From JACMLD01 sp044227095 (GTDB lineage Bacteria > Bacteroidota > Bacteroidia > Chitinophagales > Chitinophagaceae): a stretch of 64,000 nucleotides of DNA. The DNA lies in the NCBI GenBank assembly GCA_044227095.1, contig JBGAFV010000001.1:4278001-4342000 (forward strand), written 5' to 3'. The notes under the pieces were generated by a model. That model worked only from the letters and a program-made list of their open reading frames with translations. It made no database searches and was not told where the DNA came from. Made by a program: the position numbers and the translations under genes. The first letter of the stretch is position 1. Each line of letters starts with the position of its first letter. Shown in pieces: positions 1-10,124 of this stretch.

Positions 1-642
1 CGAATTAATAGCAATAATTTTTCCTGCATCAACAATAGCAACCCTGTCGCAAAGCACTTCTGCTTCATCCATATAATGCGTGGTAATAATTACGGTTGTT
101 CCTTTTTCTTTTATGCTGATGATTAAATCCCAAAGGTTTCTCCTCGCCTGTGGATCAAGACCTGTTGTAGGTTCATCAAGAAAAATAATTTTAGGCTGAT
201 TGATTAACGTTGTGGCTATAGAAAACCGTTGTTTCTGTCCGCCGCTTAATTCTTTAAATTTTGCTTTTGCTTTATCCTGCAGGTTTACAAGTCCAAGCAA
301 TTCATTAGCATTTACAGAACGGTTATACAAACCCGAAAACAACTCTATCAGTTCCTTAAGATTAAGCCCGGGATAATATCCGGAAGTTTGTAACTGTACG
401 CCTATTATTTTCTTTATGGCTTCCGGCGATTTATCAAGATCCAATCCATCAACAATTACGGTACCGCCAGATTTATCGCGGAGTGTTTCAATAATTTCAA
501 GTGTGCTGGATTTACCTGCTCCATTAGGCCCTAGCAAGCCAAATACTTCTCCTTCATACACATCAAAACTCAATCCTTTTACCGCTTCAAACTCACCGTA
601 CTTTTTGTACAGGTCTTTTACTGAGATAATTACTTTGCTCAT
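1..642 (-). CDS. ABC transporter ATP-binding protein (partial, C-terminus cut by window edge)
   Basis: The first 214 codons of an ABC ATPase read from an ATG at 642 to the window edge. Walker A (GPNGAGKSS), the signature LSGGQKQRFS, Walker B with D-loop (IIFLDEPTTGLDPQ) and the H-loop (TTHYMDEAE) are all present in normal order and spacing. The sequence resembles the CcmA/ABC-2-type exporter ATPases that power drug, polysaccharide or Na+ efflux with a separate membrane permease; that partner would lie to the left of the window. It acts at the cytoplasmic face of the inner membrane. The substrate cannot be told from this subunit. Confidence 0.95.
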   Translation of the reverse strand, partial: MSKVIISVKDLYKKYGEFEAVKGLSFDVYEGEVFGLLGPNGAGKSSTLEIIETLRDKSGGTVIVDGLDLDKSPEAIKKIIGVQLQTSGYYPGLNLKELIELFSGLYNRSVNANELLGLVNLQDKAKAKFKELSGGQKQRFSIATTLINQPKIIFLDEPTTGLDPQARRNLWDLIISIKEKGTTVIITTHYMDEAEVLCDRVAIVDAGKIIAINS

Positions 643-814
643 GCAGGCAATTTACGCTAAGAGATTAAAAAAGAAAAAGGTAATTTTTAGTCACGCAGGG
701 CACACTCAGCACACTGAGGTTTTAATTAAGCAAGATCTTACAATAGATTAAGCATGCACTCTCCTTTCCTCAGCAGCGCTGTTCGACCTTTTTTATTCGC
801 CATGTGCCACTTTT

Positions 815-1402
815 CTATTTCTTCACAAACAACTGCGTATAATACACTACTCCCCTGCTGTCTTTGGCAACACCTACGCCTGTATAATTAAAATTGCCTT
901 CTATGTTTGCTTTATGTTCGGGACTTTTTAACCATGCATCAATAACCTGTTTAGACGTCATTTTACCAAAAGCAACATTTTCTCCGGTAGAAGATGTACC
1001 ATGCAGTTCATTGGCAATAGCTACTGCACGGTCGTTAAAGCCGGCATGGCCAAACGGAACTTTTTTACTGGCCATATTGCTACTGTGTTTCGCAGCTTCT
1101 GATGCGGCTAGTGCAAGCAAACGAAGCGGCGGCAGGCCTTTTGTTTTCCGGTAGTCGTTTATGCCGTTTATAATATCCGAATTCATTGTGGCAATAGAAA
1201 TATTTGCTTCACGATGGCTGGCGTTTCTTGAAGAAGATGAACTGGCAGCGGGCGAAGAAACTTTATTGGCACACGATAAAAAGGAGATAGCAAGAACCGG
1301 AAGGATTATATAGTATTTCAAGGTGAGTATTTTATAAAAAATATTTTCAACTATTGTACCATTCTGCAAGGATTGATTGGTTTCTGAAAGATTGCCATAC
1401 AA
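815..1402 (-). CDS. CAP (SCP/PR1) domain secreted protein, likely lipoprotein
   Basis: 195 residues. The N-terminus has a hydrophobic segment ending in a lipobox-like FLSCAN, followed by a Ser-rich linker and a CAP domain (about residues 75-195) with the typical pieces HSSNMA, FGHAGF, GENVAFG, WLKSPEHKANI and YYTQLF. Bacterial CAP proteins are exported and of mostly unknown biochemical role. The ATG at 1402 has an AAGGAAA-like ribosome site just upstream, so it is kept, but an internal TTG at 1321 would give a classical short lipoprotein signal (KYYIILPVLAISFLSC). Confidence 0.85.
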   Translation of the reverse strand: MYGNLSETNQSLQNGTIVENIFYKILTLKYYIILPVLAISFLSCANKVSSPAASSSSSRNASHREANISIATMNSDIINGINDYRKTKGLPPLRLLALAASEAAKHSSNMASKKVPFGHAGFNDRAVAIANELHGTSSTGENVAFGKMTSKQVIDAWLKSPEHKANIEGNFNYTGVGVAKDSRGVVYYTQLFVKK

Positions 1403-1429
1403 TTTCCTTTTTCCTTAACAATTAAAATA

Positions 1430-2203
1430 TTAACCGGTAACCTGCCAGGGGTATTTAAGAATTTCTTCCGATAAAACTTTATACAAATTTTTTAAACCGG
1501 GTTCATTATTAAGAAGGTTAAGGTGCCTGTCAATTGTAGACAAATCCTTTCTGATGCCCGGCCCGGTTTGTACGGCATGTGGTGAAAACCGATGAAGACG
1601 ACTGGCGGTTTCATCAATCAATGGAAGCAGGTTATTAAAATCCAAACCATTTTTTTGGCAGTAGTCTGCCGCTACGGTAAATAAATAATTGCTGAAATTA
1701 TTGGTAAGCACTGCGCACAAATGATATTTCATTCGCTCATCGTCGTTTGCCCTGGTTACATTTACTGAAATTGTTTTTGCCAGATCCATTAATTGTTGTG
1801 CCGATGTTTCTGTGTTGGCATCTATCAATAAAGGAATTTCAGGAATCGGCTCAATTTCTTTTCTTAAAGTCTGGTAAGGATACAGCACCCCATAATTAGA
1901 GGAAACATTTTTCAATACATTAATAGAAACTGCGCCAGCAGTATGCACTACCAGTTGATTTTTTAAATGCAATTGCTTTTCAATTTCTGCTAATGCTTTG
2001 TCTGCAATGGCAATAATGTACAGTTCTGCGCTTTGTGTTATAGCATTCCACAGTGAGCAAGGCTTTGCGCCAAGTTCGGCAGCAAGTGCACTTGCCGTTA
2101 ATTCGTTTCGTCCAAACACCTGTACAATTGCATGCCCTGCGAGTTTTAGTTTTCTACCCAGTATTGCGGCAACATTACCTGTACCAATGATTACAATTTG
2201 CAT
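1430..2203 (-). CDS. Rossmann-like and DUF2520 domain oxidoreductase-type protein
   Basis: 257 residues with an N-terminal dinucleotide-binding start (IVIIGTGNVAAILG, residues 3-16) and a C-terminal all-helical region that includes the conserved YHLCAVLTNNFSNYLF segment of the DUF2520 family. Members look like NADP-dependent oxidoreductases related to ketopantoate or pyrroline-5-carboxylate reductases, but no substrate is established. It is transcribed divergently from the neighbouring hydrolase, with only 17 bp between the two start codons, so the promoters must overlap each other's coding regions. Confidence 0.85.
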   Translation of the reverse strand: MQIVIIGTGNVAAILGRKLKLAGHAIVQVFGRNELTASALAAELGAKPCSLWNAITQSAELYIIAIADKALAEIEKQLHLKNQLVVHTAGAVSINVLKNVSSNYGVLYPYQTLRKEIEPIPEIPLLIDANTETSAQQLMDLAKTISVNVTRANDDERMKYHLCAVLTNNFSNYLFTVAADYCQKNGLDFNNLLPLIDETASRLHRFSPHAVQTGPGIRKDLSTIDRHLNLLNNEPGLKNLYKVLSEEILKYPWQVTG

Positions 2204-2220
2204 AGTTTATCTTTGCGGCC

Positions 2221-3060
2221 ATGAAATTAGGACAATTACTGGCTGTTAACTATATACGTGCCCGCCTAAATTTACTGGCAGTTGTTTCAAAAAAGAAAGC
2301 AGCAGAAAAAGCATTTAAAATATTTTGTACGCCGTTTTACAGAAGTAAGAAAAAAGCGCCACCGGTTTTTGACAGCGCTTCGCCAATAAGCATACATGTA
2401 AAAGGCATTACTGTACGAGGTTTTAAATGGAACAGTGGTGGTATAAAAAGAGTATTAATTCTGCACGGCTTTGAATCTTCCTGTAAAAATTTTGAACCTT
2501 ATATTTACAAACTGATTCAAAAGAATTATGAAGTAATAGCTATTGATGCGCCTGCACATGGTGTTTCTGATGGCAAGGAGATTACATTACCACTTTATAT
2601 AGAAACCATCACAGCTGTTCGCTATTATGTAGGCGTAATTGATGGTTATATGGCGCATTCTTTTGGTGGGTTAGCGCTTGCACATTTTGTAGAAACAATT
2701 CCCAACAGGGATATAAAGCTGGTGTTTATTGCACCTGCAACAGAAACAAAAACTGCTATTGATAGTTTTTTTCGTTTTTTACAACTTAATGAAGATGTAA
2801 GAATAGAATTTGAAAAATTAATCAAGGAAAAAAGCGGCGTCCCTTCATCTTTCTTTTCTATACCCCGTGCATTGCAAAATATACAAACTGATGTTTTATG
2901 GGTGCACGATAAAGACGATGATGTAACCCCGCTAAAAGACGTAAAGCCTGTAATGGAAAAAAATTATCCTAATGTTTCTTTTATAATTACAGAAGGGCTT
3001 GGCCATAAAAAGATTTACCGCGATAATAAGGTGATAAATGCCGTGGTTGACTTCTTATAG
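2221..3060 (+). CDS. Alpha/beta hydrolase
   Basis: 279 residues. The oxyanion-region LHGFESS (81-87), the nucleophile elbow AHSFGG (Ser about 147), an acidic residue in VHDKDDDVTP and the C-terminal His in GLGHKKI form a complete alpha/beta-hydrolase catalytic set. There is no signal peptide, so it is probably cytoplasmic. Sequence alone does not give the substrate; esterase, lipase-like or thioesterase activity are all possible. Its start codon lies 17 bp from that of the divergent DUF2520 gene. Confidence 0.85.
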   Translation: MKLGQLLAVNYIRARLNLLAVVSKKKAAEKAFKIFCTPFYRSKKKAPPVFDSASPISIHVKGITVRGFKWNSGGIKRVLILHGFESSCKNFEPYIYKLIQKNYEVIAIDAPAHGVSDGKEITLPLYIETITAVRYYVGVIDGYMAHSFGGLALAHFVETIPNRDIKLVFIAPATETKTAIDSFFRFLQLNEDVRIEFEKLIKEKSGVPSSFFSIPRALQNIQTDVLWVHDKDDDVTPLKDVKPVMEKNYPNVSFIITEGLGHKKIYRDNKVINAVVDFL

Positions 3061-3070
3061 TATGTAGTAT

Positions 3071-5050
3071 TTAATTCATCTTTACCCTAAGTACACTAAA
3101 AGAATACGGCGCTGCAGCAAGGTTAACCTTACTTCCTTTTATTGCTATGGTTGATTCTTTAGGCGCTACTTTTTGTGGCTCCGTAAATGAGTTTACGCTG
3201 TATAGATTATCGCTTTGCAATATTGTAAGCTTTCCCTGTGCGGCTAATTTCTTTACTCCTTCCAGTGAAAAAATCACTGGTTGTTCTTTTGCAGAAGCAT
3301 TTACCAGTTTTATTATCAGGTCGTTTGAAACAGAATCCGTACAGGCAGTTGCGTATAAACTATCCTGTCCAGCCACTACATCGTTGTTTAAAGTAATGGG
3401 CACTGTTTTGGTTCCTTTGTTAAGCGCATATAATTTCTGCACGTAATAGTCTGGCGTTCCATAAGACTGCAGGTTGTTTACCCAAATAAGATCTGGTGTC
3501 CACTGCCAGCCATCTATATGCGCAAAAAGCGGTGCATAAGAAGCCATGCTAACTACATCCGCATTACGTTCAAGACCAGTCATAAATGCTGCTTCAGACA
3601 AAGCTGTAATCCAGCAATTTTTGTTATCGATGCTCACTGTTTTATCGCTTTGTGCTGCATATTCTCCGCCAAAGATTTTAGAGGCATTGCGTGGATAATT
3701 ATCATAGCGCCTTGCATTTTCTAAAAACCATTCGGGTTTGCGGTAATAATGCTCATCAATAATATCTGCATTCATACCACGCAGTTCTTTGTCCAGGTAA
3801 TCAAACCTTGCGCCATTGGGATCTGTACCAGAACTGTTAACCAGTTTAAACGTTGGATATTTTGCTTTAATGGCGCTTGTAAAAATTTTCAGGCGTTCTA
3901 CATATTGAGGGCCCCAGTTTTCATTTCCAATGCCCATCATTTTTAGATTGAATGGCGCCGGGTGCCCCATGCCTGCACGTACTTTGCCCCATTTTGTTGC
4001 AACATCGCCATTGGCAAATTCAATTAAATCAAGTGCATCTTGTACATACGGATCAATATCATCTACAGGTACAAGTTCTGCAGAATTAAACTGGCATGCC
4101 ATTCCGCAGTTTAAAATGGGCAATGGCTCTGCGCCTATATCTTCTGCAAGCTGAAAGTATTCAAAAAAGCCAAGCCCAAAAGTTTGGAAATAATCAGGTG
4201 TTGGGCGATGGGCAAACTCAACATTCCAGCGGTTCATTATCAGTTGTCTTTCTTCTATAGGGCCGATTGTTTTTTTCCATTGATACCTGTTGGCAAGTGT
4301 AAAGCCCTCAACTATACATCCGCCGGGAAAACGGATAAACCCCGGCTTCATATCTGCAAGCATTTGTATCATATCTGCACGCATGCCACGAGGCCTGTTT
4401 TTCCATGTATCACCGGGAAAAAGCGAAACCATATCGATGTCTATATTACCATCGCCTTCAAACCAAATATTTATGCTTGCCTTTAAAGCAGTTGCCGTAG
4501 CATTAAAACTAACTGCCTGCTTTTTCCATTCCTGTCCGGAAAAACCCGTGGTTAATGACGTACTACCAATCGGTTCGCCCTTCTCATTAACCAGCTCTAT
4601 ATACATCTTAACGCTGGTTGCGGTTTGTTTGTACATTATTGAAAAATCGTACCGGTTGCCATTCTTAATACCCATACCACGAAAGCCCTCATTGCTAAGG
4701 CCAATACTACCCTTACTATTGTTATGGAGCATTATTCTTAAAAATCTTGGGTTGGCCTGGTGTTCTTTTCCACGGTTAAGCACGGTAAAATCTCCTTCGG
4801 TAAGTGGTTTGCCAAGCACTTTCCAGCCCATCATTGGTTTATCAAATTCAAAAGAACGGTTCTTTATCAGTTCTGCATAAATGCCTCCGTCTGCACCGAG
4901 GTTTATATCTTCAAAAAAAACGCCCCACATGGTAGGTTGAATAGGCGCACCGGGTTTGTTTACTTTTACAGAAAGCGTATGCTGCGCATCGGCATAAATA
5001 AACATTAACAAAGCAGGCAATGCAAGAAAGAAGATTTTGATCTTTTTCAT
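3071..5050 (-). CDS. Alpha-L-arabinofuranosidase, GH51, secreted
   Basis: 659 residues with a cleavable signal peptide ending ADAQ. The N-terminal region includes FFEDINLGADGGIYAE, typical of GH51; residues about 80-215 look like an inserted carbohydrate-binding beta-sandwich. The catalytic (beta/alpha)8 barrel contains the acid/base Glu377 in GNENWG and the nucleophile Glu463 in IFGGEYAAQ. A C-terminal beta domain follows. The family removes terminal arabinofuranosyl groups from arabinan, arabinoxylan or arabinogalactan, here in the periplasm or outside. The gene stands alone, with no susCD next to it. Confidence 0.93.
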   Translation of the reverse strand: MKKIKIFFLALPALLMFIYADAQHTLSVKVNKPGAPIQPTMWGVFFEDINLGADGGIYAELIKNRSFEFDKPMMGWKVLGKPLTEGDFTVLNRGKEHQANPRFLRIMLHNNSKGSIGLSNEGFRGMGIKNGNRYDFSIMYKQTATSVKMYIELVNEKGEPIGSTSLTTGFSGQEWKKQAVSFNATATALKASINIWFEGDGNIDIDMVSLFPGDTWKNRPRGMRADMIQMLADMKPGFIRFPGGCIVEGFTLANRYQWKKTIGPIEERQLIMNRWNVEFAHRPTPDYFQTFGLGFFEYFQLAEDIGAEPLPILNCGMACQFNSAELVPVDDIDPYVQDALDLIEFANGDVATKWGKVRAGMGHPAPFNLKMMGIGNENWGPQYVERLKIFTSAIKAKYPTFKLVNSSGTDPNGARFDYLDKELRGMNADIIDEHYYRKPEWFLENARRYDNYPRNASKIFGGEYAAQSDKTVSIDNKNCWITALSEAAFMTGLERNADVVSMASYAPLFAHIDGWQWTPDLIWVNNLQSYGTPDYYVQKLYALNKGTKTVPITLNNDVVAGQDSLYATACTDSVSNDLIIKLVNASAKEQPVIFSLEGVKKLAAQGKLTILQSDNLYSVNSFTEPQKVAPKESTIAIKGSKVNLAAAPYSFSVLRVKMN

Positions 5051-5644
5051 AATCGTTAGTTAGAAGGTTGTTTTGATAACCAATATTAGTGTACATATAA
5101 CACTTATTCAAATTTAATTACTCCCCCTGATAAATAGCACAGCCAGAAAAGATATTTATCCTGCTGAATTTTATCAAAACCTACAGCTATTTTATCATGT
5201 TTAATACAAGCACCCCTTACCGGCTATTATTACAAGCGGTACTTAAAGAAGTAGCTGAGAATTGATGCCTGTTTTTAGCAAATTCTTCATTCAAAATAAA
5301 GAAGAAATAATTATCATATGAACTGATTTTCGATAAAAAGATTAAACAAATTCAAACAGCCAAAAAAAAGCATCCTTGCAACATCGCTCGTTTCCATTCA
5401 AATTATATTTCATTTAATCTTTAAATAGATGCAATTAAGTGAGATGAATATCTTAAAAAACATAAATTATAATTAAATCCACTTCTGCCCATTTATGCAG
5501 TAATTATTTAACGTACTAAGTGTTTTCACTTTTATTAATGTAACCTTCATTAGGTATATTTATTTAAAAATAGAATACAACTAATGCTTGCACATCAATT
5601 TTAACTGAGCATTATTGATTAAATCCAGTGAACAGTCATTTTCT
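5051..5644. other. Long AT-rich intergenic region upstream of the PAS kinase
   Basis: About 590 bases without a convincing gene. The sequence is AT-rich with many short A and T runs and holds the divergent promoters of the arabinofuranosidase and the histidine kinase. I could not place a Bacteroidota -33/-7 promoter with confidence and saw no riboswitch or long hairpin. Confidence 0.5.
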
Positions 5645-8600
5645 ATGATCAGACCACCAAAATTTCTTAAAAGAATTTTCGCCAATTCTTTTTATACTGA
5701 TTCTAAAAAAAAGAAGCCGCCAGTAAATTATGAGTTGGCTGTAATAAGCGTGGCGGAATATGGAATTGTTATGTATGATCCCAATGGCATCATCATAAGC
5801 TGGAACAAGGGCGCAGAGCTAATGTCGGGTTTTAAAGCAAAAGATATAATTGGAAAATCTTTTGAGATATTTTATACAAAAGAAGATATACAAAAAGGCG
5901 AACCTCGGTACAATTTGCAAAAAGCAAAAGAAGATGGGCACTACGAAAAAAACGCATGGCGTATTAGAAGAGATGGTACCGGCGGCTGGGCCAATATTGT
6001 ACTTACTGCATTAAAAGATAACGATGGTGTTGTACAAGGTTATGTTGTTATTCTAAGAGATATAACAGAAGCCAAGAACATTAAAGAACAGTTGGAATTA
6101 TTTGCAAGGCAAATTAATTATTGCAACGAACCTATTTATACCATAGATGAGCATTACAGGGTTACAAGCTGGAACCGCGGTTCGGAAAAATTATATGGCT
6201 ATAACAGCGAAGAAGTGCTCGGAAAAAATCATGATAATCTTTTAAAAACAACAATAACAGACCAGGGGCATTCTTCTGTTGTGGATACAATTGATAAAGA
6301 TGGATATTGGGCTGGCGAGCTAAAACAAAAAACAAAAACAGGGAAAGAAATCTTTGTTCGTTCTTCTACCTCCGTCATTCGCGACACTTCGGGCAAGCAT
6401 TCCGGTTTTATTGTAGCAAGTTTTGATATTACAGTGCGCAAAAAACTTCAGGCTGAAGTAAATCATCTTGCAAACATGGTAGAGCAATCTACAGATGCTA
6501 TTAATTCAACAGATCTTAACGGGCGGCTTATTAGCTGGAATACCGGCGCAGAAAAATTATACGGCTATACACGTGAAGAAGCTCTTGGTGAAACGGCTTC
6601 ATCACTTGGACTTGCAAAAATTGCACCCCAGGAAGCAGCAGCAATTTTTAAAGAGATTATTGAAAAGGGTTCCAGGAAAACTGAAATGGGATTATACCGA
6701 AAAGACGGTTCTTCTTTTTATGGCCTTGTAACAGCCAGTGCAGTAAAAGATGAAAATGCAGAAGTTACCAGTATTGCTTTTACTATTAAAGACATCAGCG
6801 TACACAAACAACTACAAGATCACCTCAGGCAAACAAACGAAATGCTTGAAGAAAAAGTAAAAGAAAGAACTGAAGCTATATACAGAAATGAAAAAAGGTT
6901 TAGGGCGATGGTTGAAAACAACCAGGGCATAATTTATATAATGAACAGGAATTTTGGCCCTGTTTATGTAAGTCCTGCTTCAGAAAGAATTACAGGTTAC
7001 ACAAGAGAAGAACGTGAAAAAATGGATCCGCTGGAAACCACCCATCCCGATGAAAGGGACGAGCATCTTAAAATGGCGGAAAAAATTTTTGCCAACCCCG
7101 GTAAACCGTTCAATATAAGATTAAGGACAAAACACAAAAAAGGACATTATTTATGGATGGAAGGTGTAGTAACAAATTTGCTGCATGATGCAAGTATTGG
7201 CGGCATTATCATTAATCTTATAGATATTACCGAACGAAAAAACATAGAAGTAGAGAAAAGAAAAACCGAGGTCCTTTACAGCAAGTTGTTTCAAAATATG
7301 CTGCAGGGATTTGCCTATTGCAAGGCATTTTTTGAAAATGGAAAACTAACAGACTGTATTTACCTGGCTGTAAACAATGAGTACGAACGGCAGAAAAACT
7401 TAAAAAATATTACTGGCAAAAGAATGTCGGAAGTAGCTCCTTACCTGCTTTCCCCCAATGAAATTTACTATAACCTCATCACCGAAGTAGCGCTTAGCGG
7501 CATTTCAGTTAAACATGAAACTTATATAAAACGACTGGGAAAATGGTTTTCACTTTCACTCTATTGCCCGGAAGATGAACATTTTGTTTGCCTCATAGAC
7601 GACATTACAGAACGCAAACACGCAGAAGAAACCATTCGCAAAAGTGAATTATTATACCGCAGCCTTTTTGAAAACATGCTGCACGGATTTGCGTATTGCA
7701 AAGGAATTTTTGAAGATGAGAAATTGGTTGATTTTATTTACCTGGCGGTTAATAATGAATTTGAAATTCAATCTGGCCTTAAAGATATTACCGGCAAAAA
7801 AGTATCTGAAGTTGTTCCTGACTTATTTGAGTCTGACAGCAGCTATGCCGGTTTAATTGCCAATGTAGCGTTAGCGGGTGCGGCTGTAAAATTTGAGACC
7901 TATGCAAAACCATTGAAGAAATGGTACGCTTCGTCTTTGTACAGCCCGGAGAAAGGATATTTTGTATCGTTAATAGATAATATAACAGAGCGCAAACAGG
8001 CAGAAGAAAAAATAAAAAAGCTAAATGAAGAACTTGAAGAACGTGTTAAAAGCCGGACAGAGCAATTAAAAAAAACCAATGAAGATCTCGAGGCTTTTTC
8101 TTATTCAGTTTCGCATGATCTGCGTGCGCCACTGCGGGTTATTATGGGCTTTACTTCTATACTGGAGGAAGATTACAGCAGCAAGCTTGATGATGAAGCA
8201 AAGCGCATCATTGGTGTTATTGCAAATAATACAGTAAGAATGGGCAACCTTATAGACGATCTGCTTTCATTTTCAAAAACCAGCCGACACGATATTATTA
8301 AAACAACTTTCGATTCTGAAACAATGGTGATGGAGATAATCCGTGAAACCACTGCATCAATTAAAAATGAAAAAAAGGTTGTGTGGGATATCTCTTCATT
8401 ACCGCCCGTTTTTGCCGATATCACCACTATAAGACAGGTATGGATAAACCTTATTTCAAATGCTATTAAATACAGCAGCAAAACAGAACAACCCAAAATA
8501 CAAATTGGCTCCTTCATCCAGGATGAGTTCATTGTTTTTTTTGTAAAAGACAATGGAATTGGCTTTGATGAAAAATACAGGAATAAATTATTTAAAGTAT

Positions 8601-8755
8601 TTCAGCGGCTGCAGGATGGAGATGAGTTTGAAGGCACAGGCATCGGCCTGGCAATTGTAAAAAAAATAATTTCAAAACATGGCGGTAAAGTATGGGCACA
8701 GGGTATTTTAAACAAAGGCTCATGCTTTTATTTCAGCCTTCCAACGCATAAATAA
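5645..8755 (+). CDS. Multi-PAS sensor histidine kinase
   Basis: About 1036 residues from the ATG at 5645; a TTG at 5615 would add ten. No membrane segment is seen, so it is probably a soluble sensor. Four PAS domains (roughly residues 30-140, 150-265, 275-385 and 415-535, the last PAS_3-like) are followed by two near-duplicate PAS-like domains (about 540-665 and 670-795). Then come a coiled coil, a HisKA domain with phospho-acceptor His about 824 in [11 protein letters not shown], and an HATPase domain with [17 protein letters not shown] and GTGIGLAIV boxes. The stop codon overlaps the response-regulator start by one base (TAATG), so the two are probably translationally coupled. Confidence 0.93.
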   Translation: MIRPPKFLKRIFANSFYTDSKKKKPPVNYELAVISVAEYGIVMYDPNGIIISWNKGAELMSGFKAKDIIGKSFEIFYTKEDIQKGEPRYNLQKAKEDGHYEKNAWRIRRDGTGGWANIVLTALKDNDGVVQGYVVILRDITEAKNIKEQLELFARQINYCNEPIYTIDEHYRVTSWNRGSEKLYGYNSEEVLGKNHDNLLKTTITDQGHSSVVDTIDKDGYWAGELKQKTKTGKEIFVRSSTSVIRDTSGKHSGFIVASFDITVRKKLQAEVNHLANMVEQSTDAINSTDLNGRLISWNTGAEKLYGYTREEALGETASSLGLAKIAPQEAAAIFKEIIEKGSRKTEMGLYRKDGSSFYGLVTASAVKDENAEVTSIAFTIKDISVHKQLQDHLRQTNEMLEEKVKERTEAIYRNEKRFRAMVENNQGIIYIMNRNFGPVYVSPASERITGYTREEREKMDPLETTHPDERDEHLKMAEKIFANPGKPFNIRLRTKHKKGHYLWMEGVVTNLLHDASIGGIIINLIDITERKNIEVEKRKTEVLYSKLFQNMLQGFAYCKAFFENGKLTDCIYLAVNNEYERQKNLKNITGKRMSEVAPYLLSPNEIYYNLITEVALSGISVKHETYIKRLGKWFSLSLYCPEDEHFVCLIDDITERKHAEETIRKSELLYRSLFENMLHGFAYCKGIFEDEKLVDFIYLAVNNEFEIQSGLKDITGKKVSEVVPDLFESDSSYAGLIANVALAGAAVKFETYAKPLKKWYASSLYSPEKGYFVSLIDNITERKQAEEKIKKLNEELEERVKSRTEQLKKTNEDLEAFSYSVSHDLRAPLRVIMGFTSILEEDYSSKLDDEAKRIIGVIANNTVRMGNLIDDLLSFSKTSRHDIIKTTFDSETMVMEIIRETTASIKNEKKVVWDISSLPPVFADITTIRQVWINLISNAIKYSSKTEQPKIQIGSFIQDEFIVFFVKDNGIGFDEKYRNKLFKVFQRLQDGDEFEGTGIGLAIVKKIISKHGGKVWAQGILNKGSCFYFSLPTHK

Positions 8756-9228
8756 TGAAGAACAATATTAAAAATGAAAATCCACTTAATATGAACTTAA
8801 ACTCAGTTGATCTTCTCTTGGCAGAAGACAATCAAAATGATGCAGAACTTATTATCAGGGAATTAAAGAAAAACAATTTCTTCAACAATATTTTTCATGT
8901 TAAAGATGGAGAGGATGCCCTTGATTTCATATTTGCAACAGGCAAATACGCCGAAAAACGCAATGTAAATTACCCTCCCGGCCTTGTTCTTCTTGATATA
9001 CAAATGCCAAAAGTAAATGGCATTGAAGTGTTACAAAGAATAAAAGCAGACAGCCGCACAAAAAAAACGCCGGTAGTAATGCTCACTTCATCAAAAGAAA
9101 CACCCGATATGCAGAAATGCTATTATTATGGCGTTAACAGTTATATTGTAAAGCCGGTTAAAGGTTTTGCAGACGCTATAAAAAATCTTGGTTTTTACTG
9201 GCTGCTCATGAACCAACCGCCTACTTAG
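8755..9228 (+). CDS. Single-domain response regulator (CheY/Rcp1-like)
   Basis: 157 residues, a receiver domain with no output domain. The acidic pair Glu24-Asp25, phospho-acceptor Asp81 in LLDIQMP, Thr111 in MLTSS and Lys133 in VKPV are all in place. The insertion between the acidic pair and the Asp is typical of Rcp1-like regulators that pair with PAS/phytochrome-type kinases. It overlaps the kinase gene by one base, so the kinase is its likely phosphodonor. With no DNA-binding domain it probably works by protein contact or as a phosphorelay shuttle. Confidence 0.92.
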   Translation: MKNNIKNENPLNMNLNSVDLLLAEDNQNDAELIIRELKKNNFFNNIFHVKDGEDALDFIFATGKYAEKRNVNYPPGLVLLDIQMPKVNGIEVLQRIKADSRTKKTPVVMLTSSKETPDMQKCYYYGVNSYIVKPVKGFADAIKNLGFYWLLMNQPPT

Positions 9229-9280
9229 TTTGTGTTAAGTGTCAATCTATTTTTTGCAAATGGCTGCGAGTACTACAGTT

Positions 9281-10105
9281 TTATTTTGCAAAAAATTTAA
9301 TGGCTATCTCATTAATCAATTTTGGCTGTTCGCTAAACACAGCATGCGAGGTATTGGGCAAAATACAAAGCTGGCTGCTTTTAACCATGCGGTGCATTTC
9401 AATTGCATGTTCCAGGGTTACGCCATCCCTGTCTCCAAAAACCAGTAGTGCAGGAATTTTAATAGCTGTAAGCAATGAAGGTGGAAAATAAATTTCCTGT
9501 GCCCACATAGCCGTTCTGTCGTTTATTATTTTACGCCATTGCGCTTTATTGTTTCCAAAAGTTTCTGCGAACCATTTTATTTGATCAGCAGAAGGCTGAT
9601 AATCTACCGGAACTGGCTTTAATGCATTAGAATCGCTAAAAGTATACCCGCTACTCTTGTAGTTAGCCCCCGATGCAATTACTTTTTTAACCTTATCAGG
9701 CCGCTTACTGCCAAGTATAAGCGCAGCAATACCACCATCGCTCCAGCCCATTATATATGCACTGTCCAAATGAAGCTGATCTATCATTCCGCCAGCATAT
9801 TCAGCAAGTAACTCATAACTAATACTATCGCTCATACCCGATTTACCAAGACACGGCGCATCCGGCACAATTACACGAAAATGTTTTGCAAGCTCCGGTA
9901 TGCACAATGAAAAATCTGCAATGCTGCCCAGGCCACCATGAAGCAATAACAACGGAGCACCTTTTCCGTACACTTCGTAATAAATTTTAGTGTTTAAAAT
10001 AGAAAGATATTTTCCATTGTTTGAACCATACTTAATTTTCTGTTGACCATGAACAAACATGGAACAAGCAAAAAATAAAATAAACAACGAATGTAAATTT
10101 TTCAT
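9281..10105 (-). CDS. Secreted alpha/beta hydrolase
   Basis: About 274 residues from the ATG at 10105, which opens a good signal peptide (MKNLHSLFILFFACSMFVHG). A longer frame starting at 10150 would run into the upstream gene and lose the N-terminal signal, so the shorter start is chosen. HGG oxyanion motif, nucleophile elbow GWSDGG (Ser about 122), Asp in VFGDRDGV and His in NTSHAVF complete the triad. It follows the HExxH gene by 19 bp, suggesting cotranscription. The substrate is unknown. Confidence 0.85.
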   Translation of the reverse strand: MKNLHSLFILFFACSMFVHGQQKIKYGSNNGKYLSILNTKIYYEVYGKGAPLLLLHGGLGSIADFSLCIPELAKHFRVIVPDAPCLGKSGMSDSISYELLAEYAGGMIDQLHLDSAYIMGWSDGGIAALILGSKRPDKVKKVIASGANYKSSGYTFSDSNALKPVPVDYQPSADQIKWFAETFGNNKAQWRKIINDRTAMWAQEIYFPPSLLTAIKIPALLVFGDRDGVTLEHAIEMHRMVKSSQLCILPNTSHAVFSEQPKLINEIAIKFFAK

Positions 10106-10124
10106 CCTCGCAAAAATATTTTTT

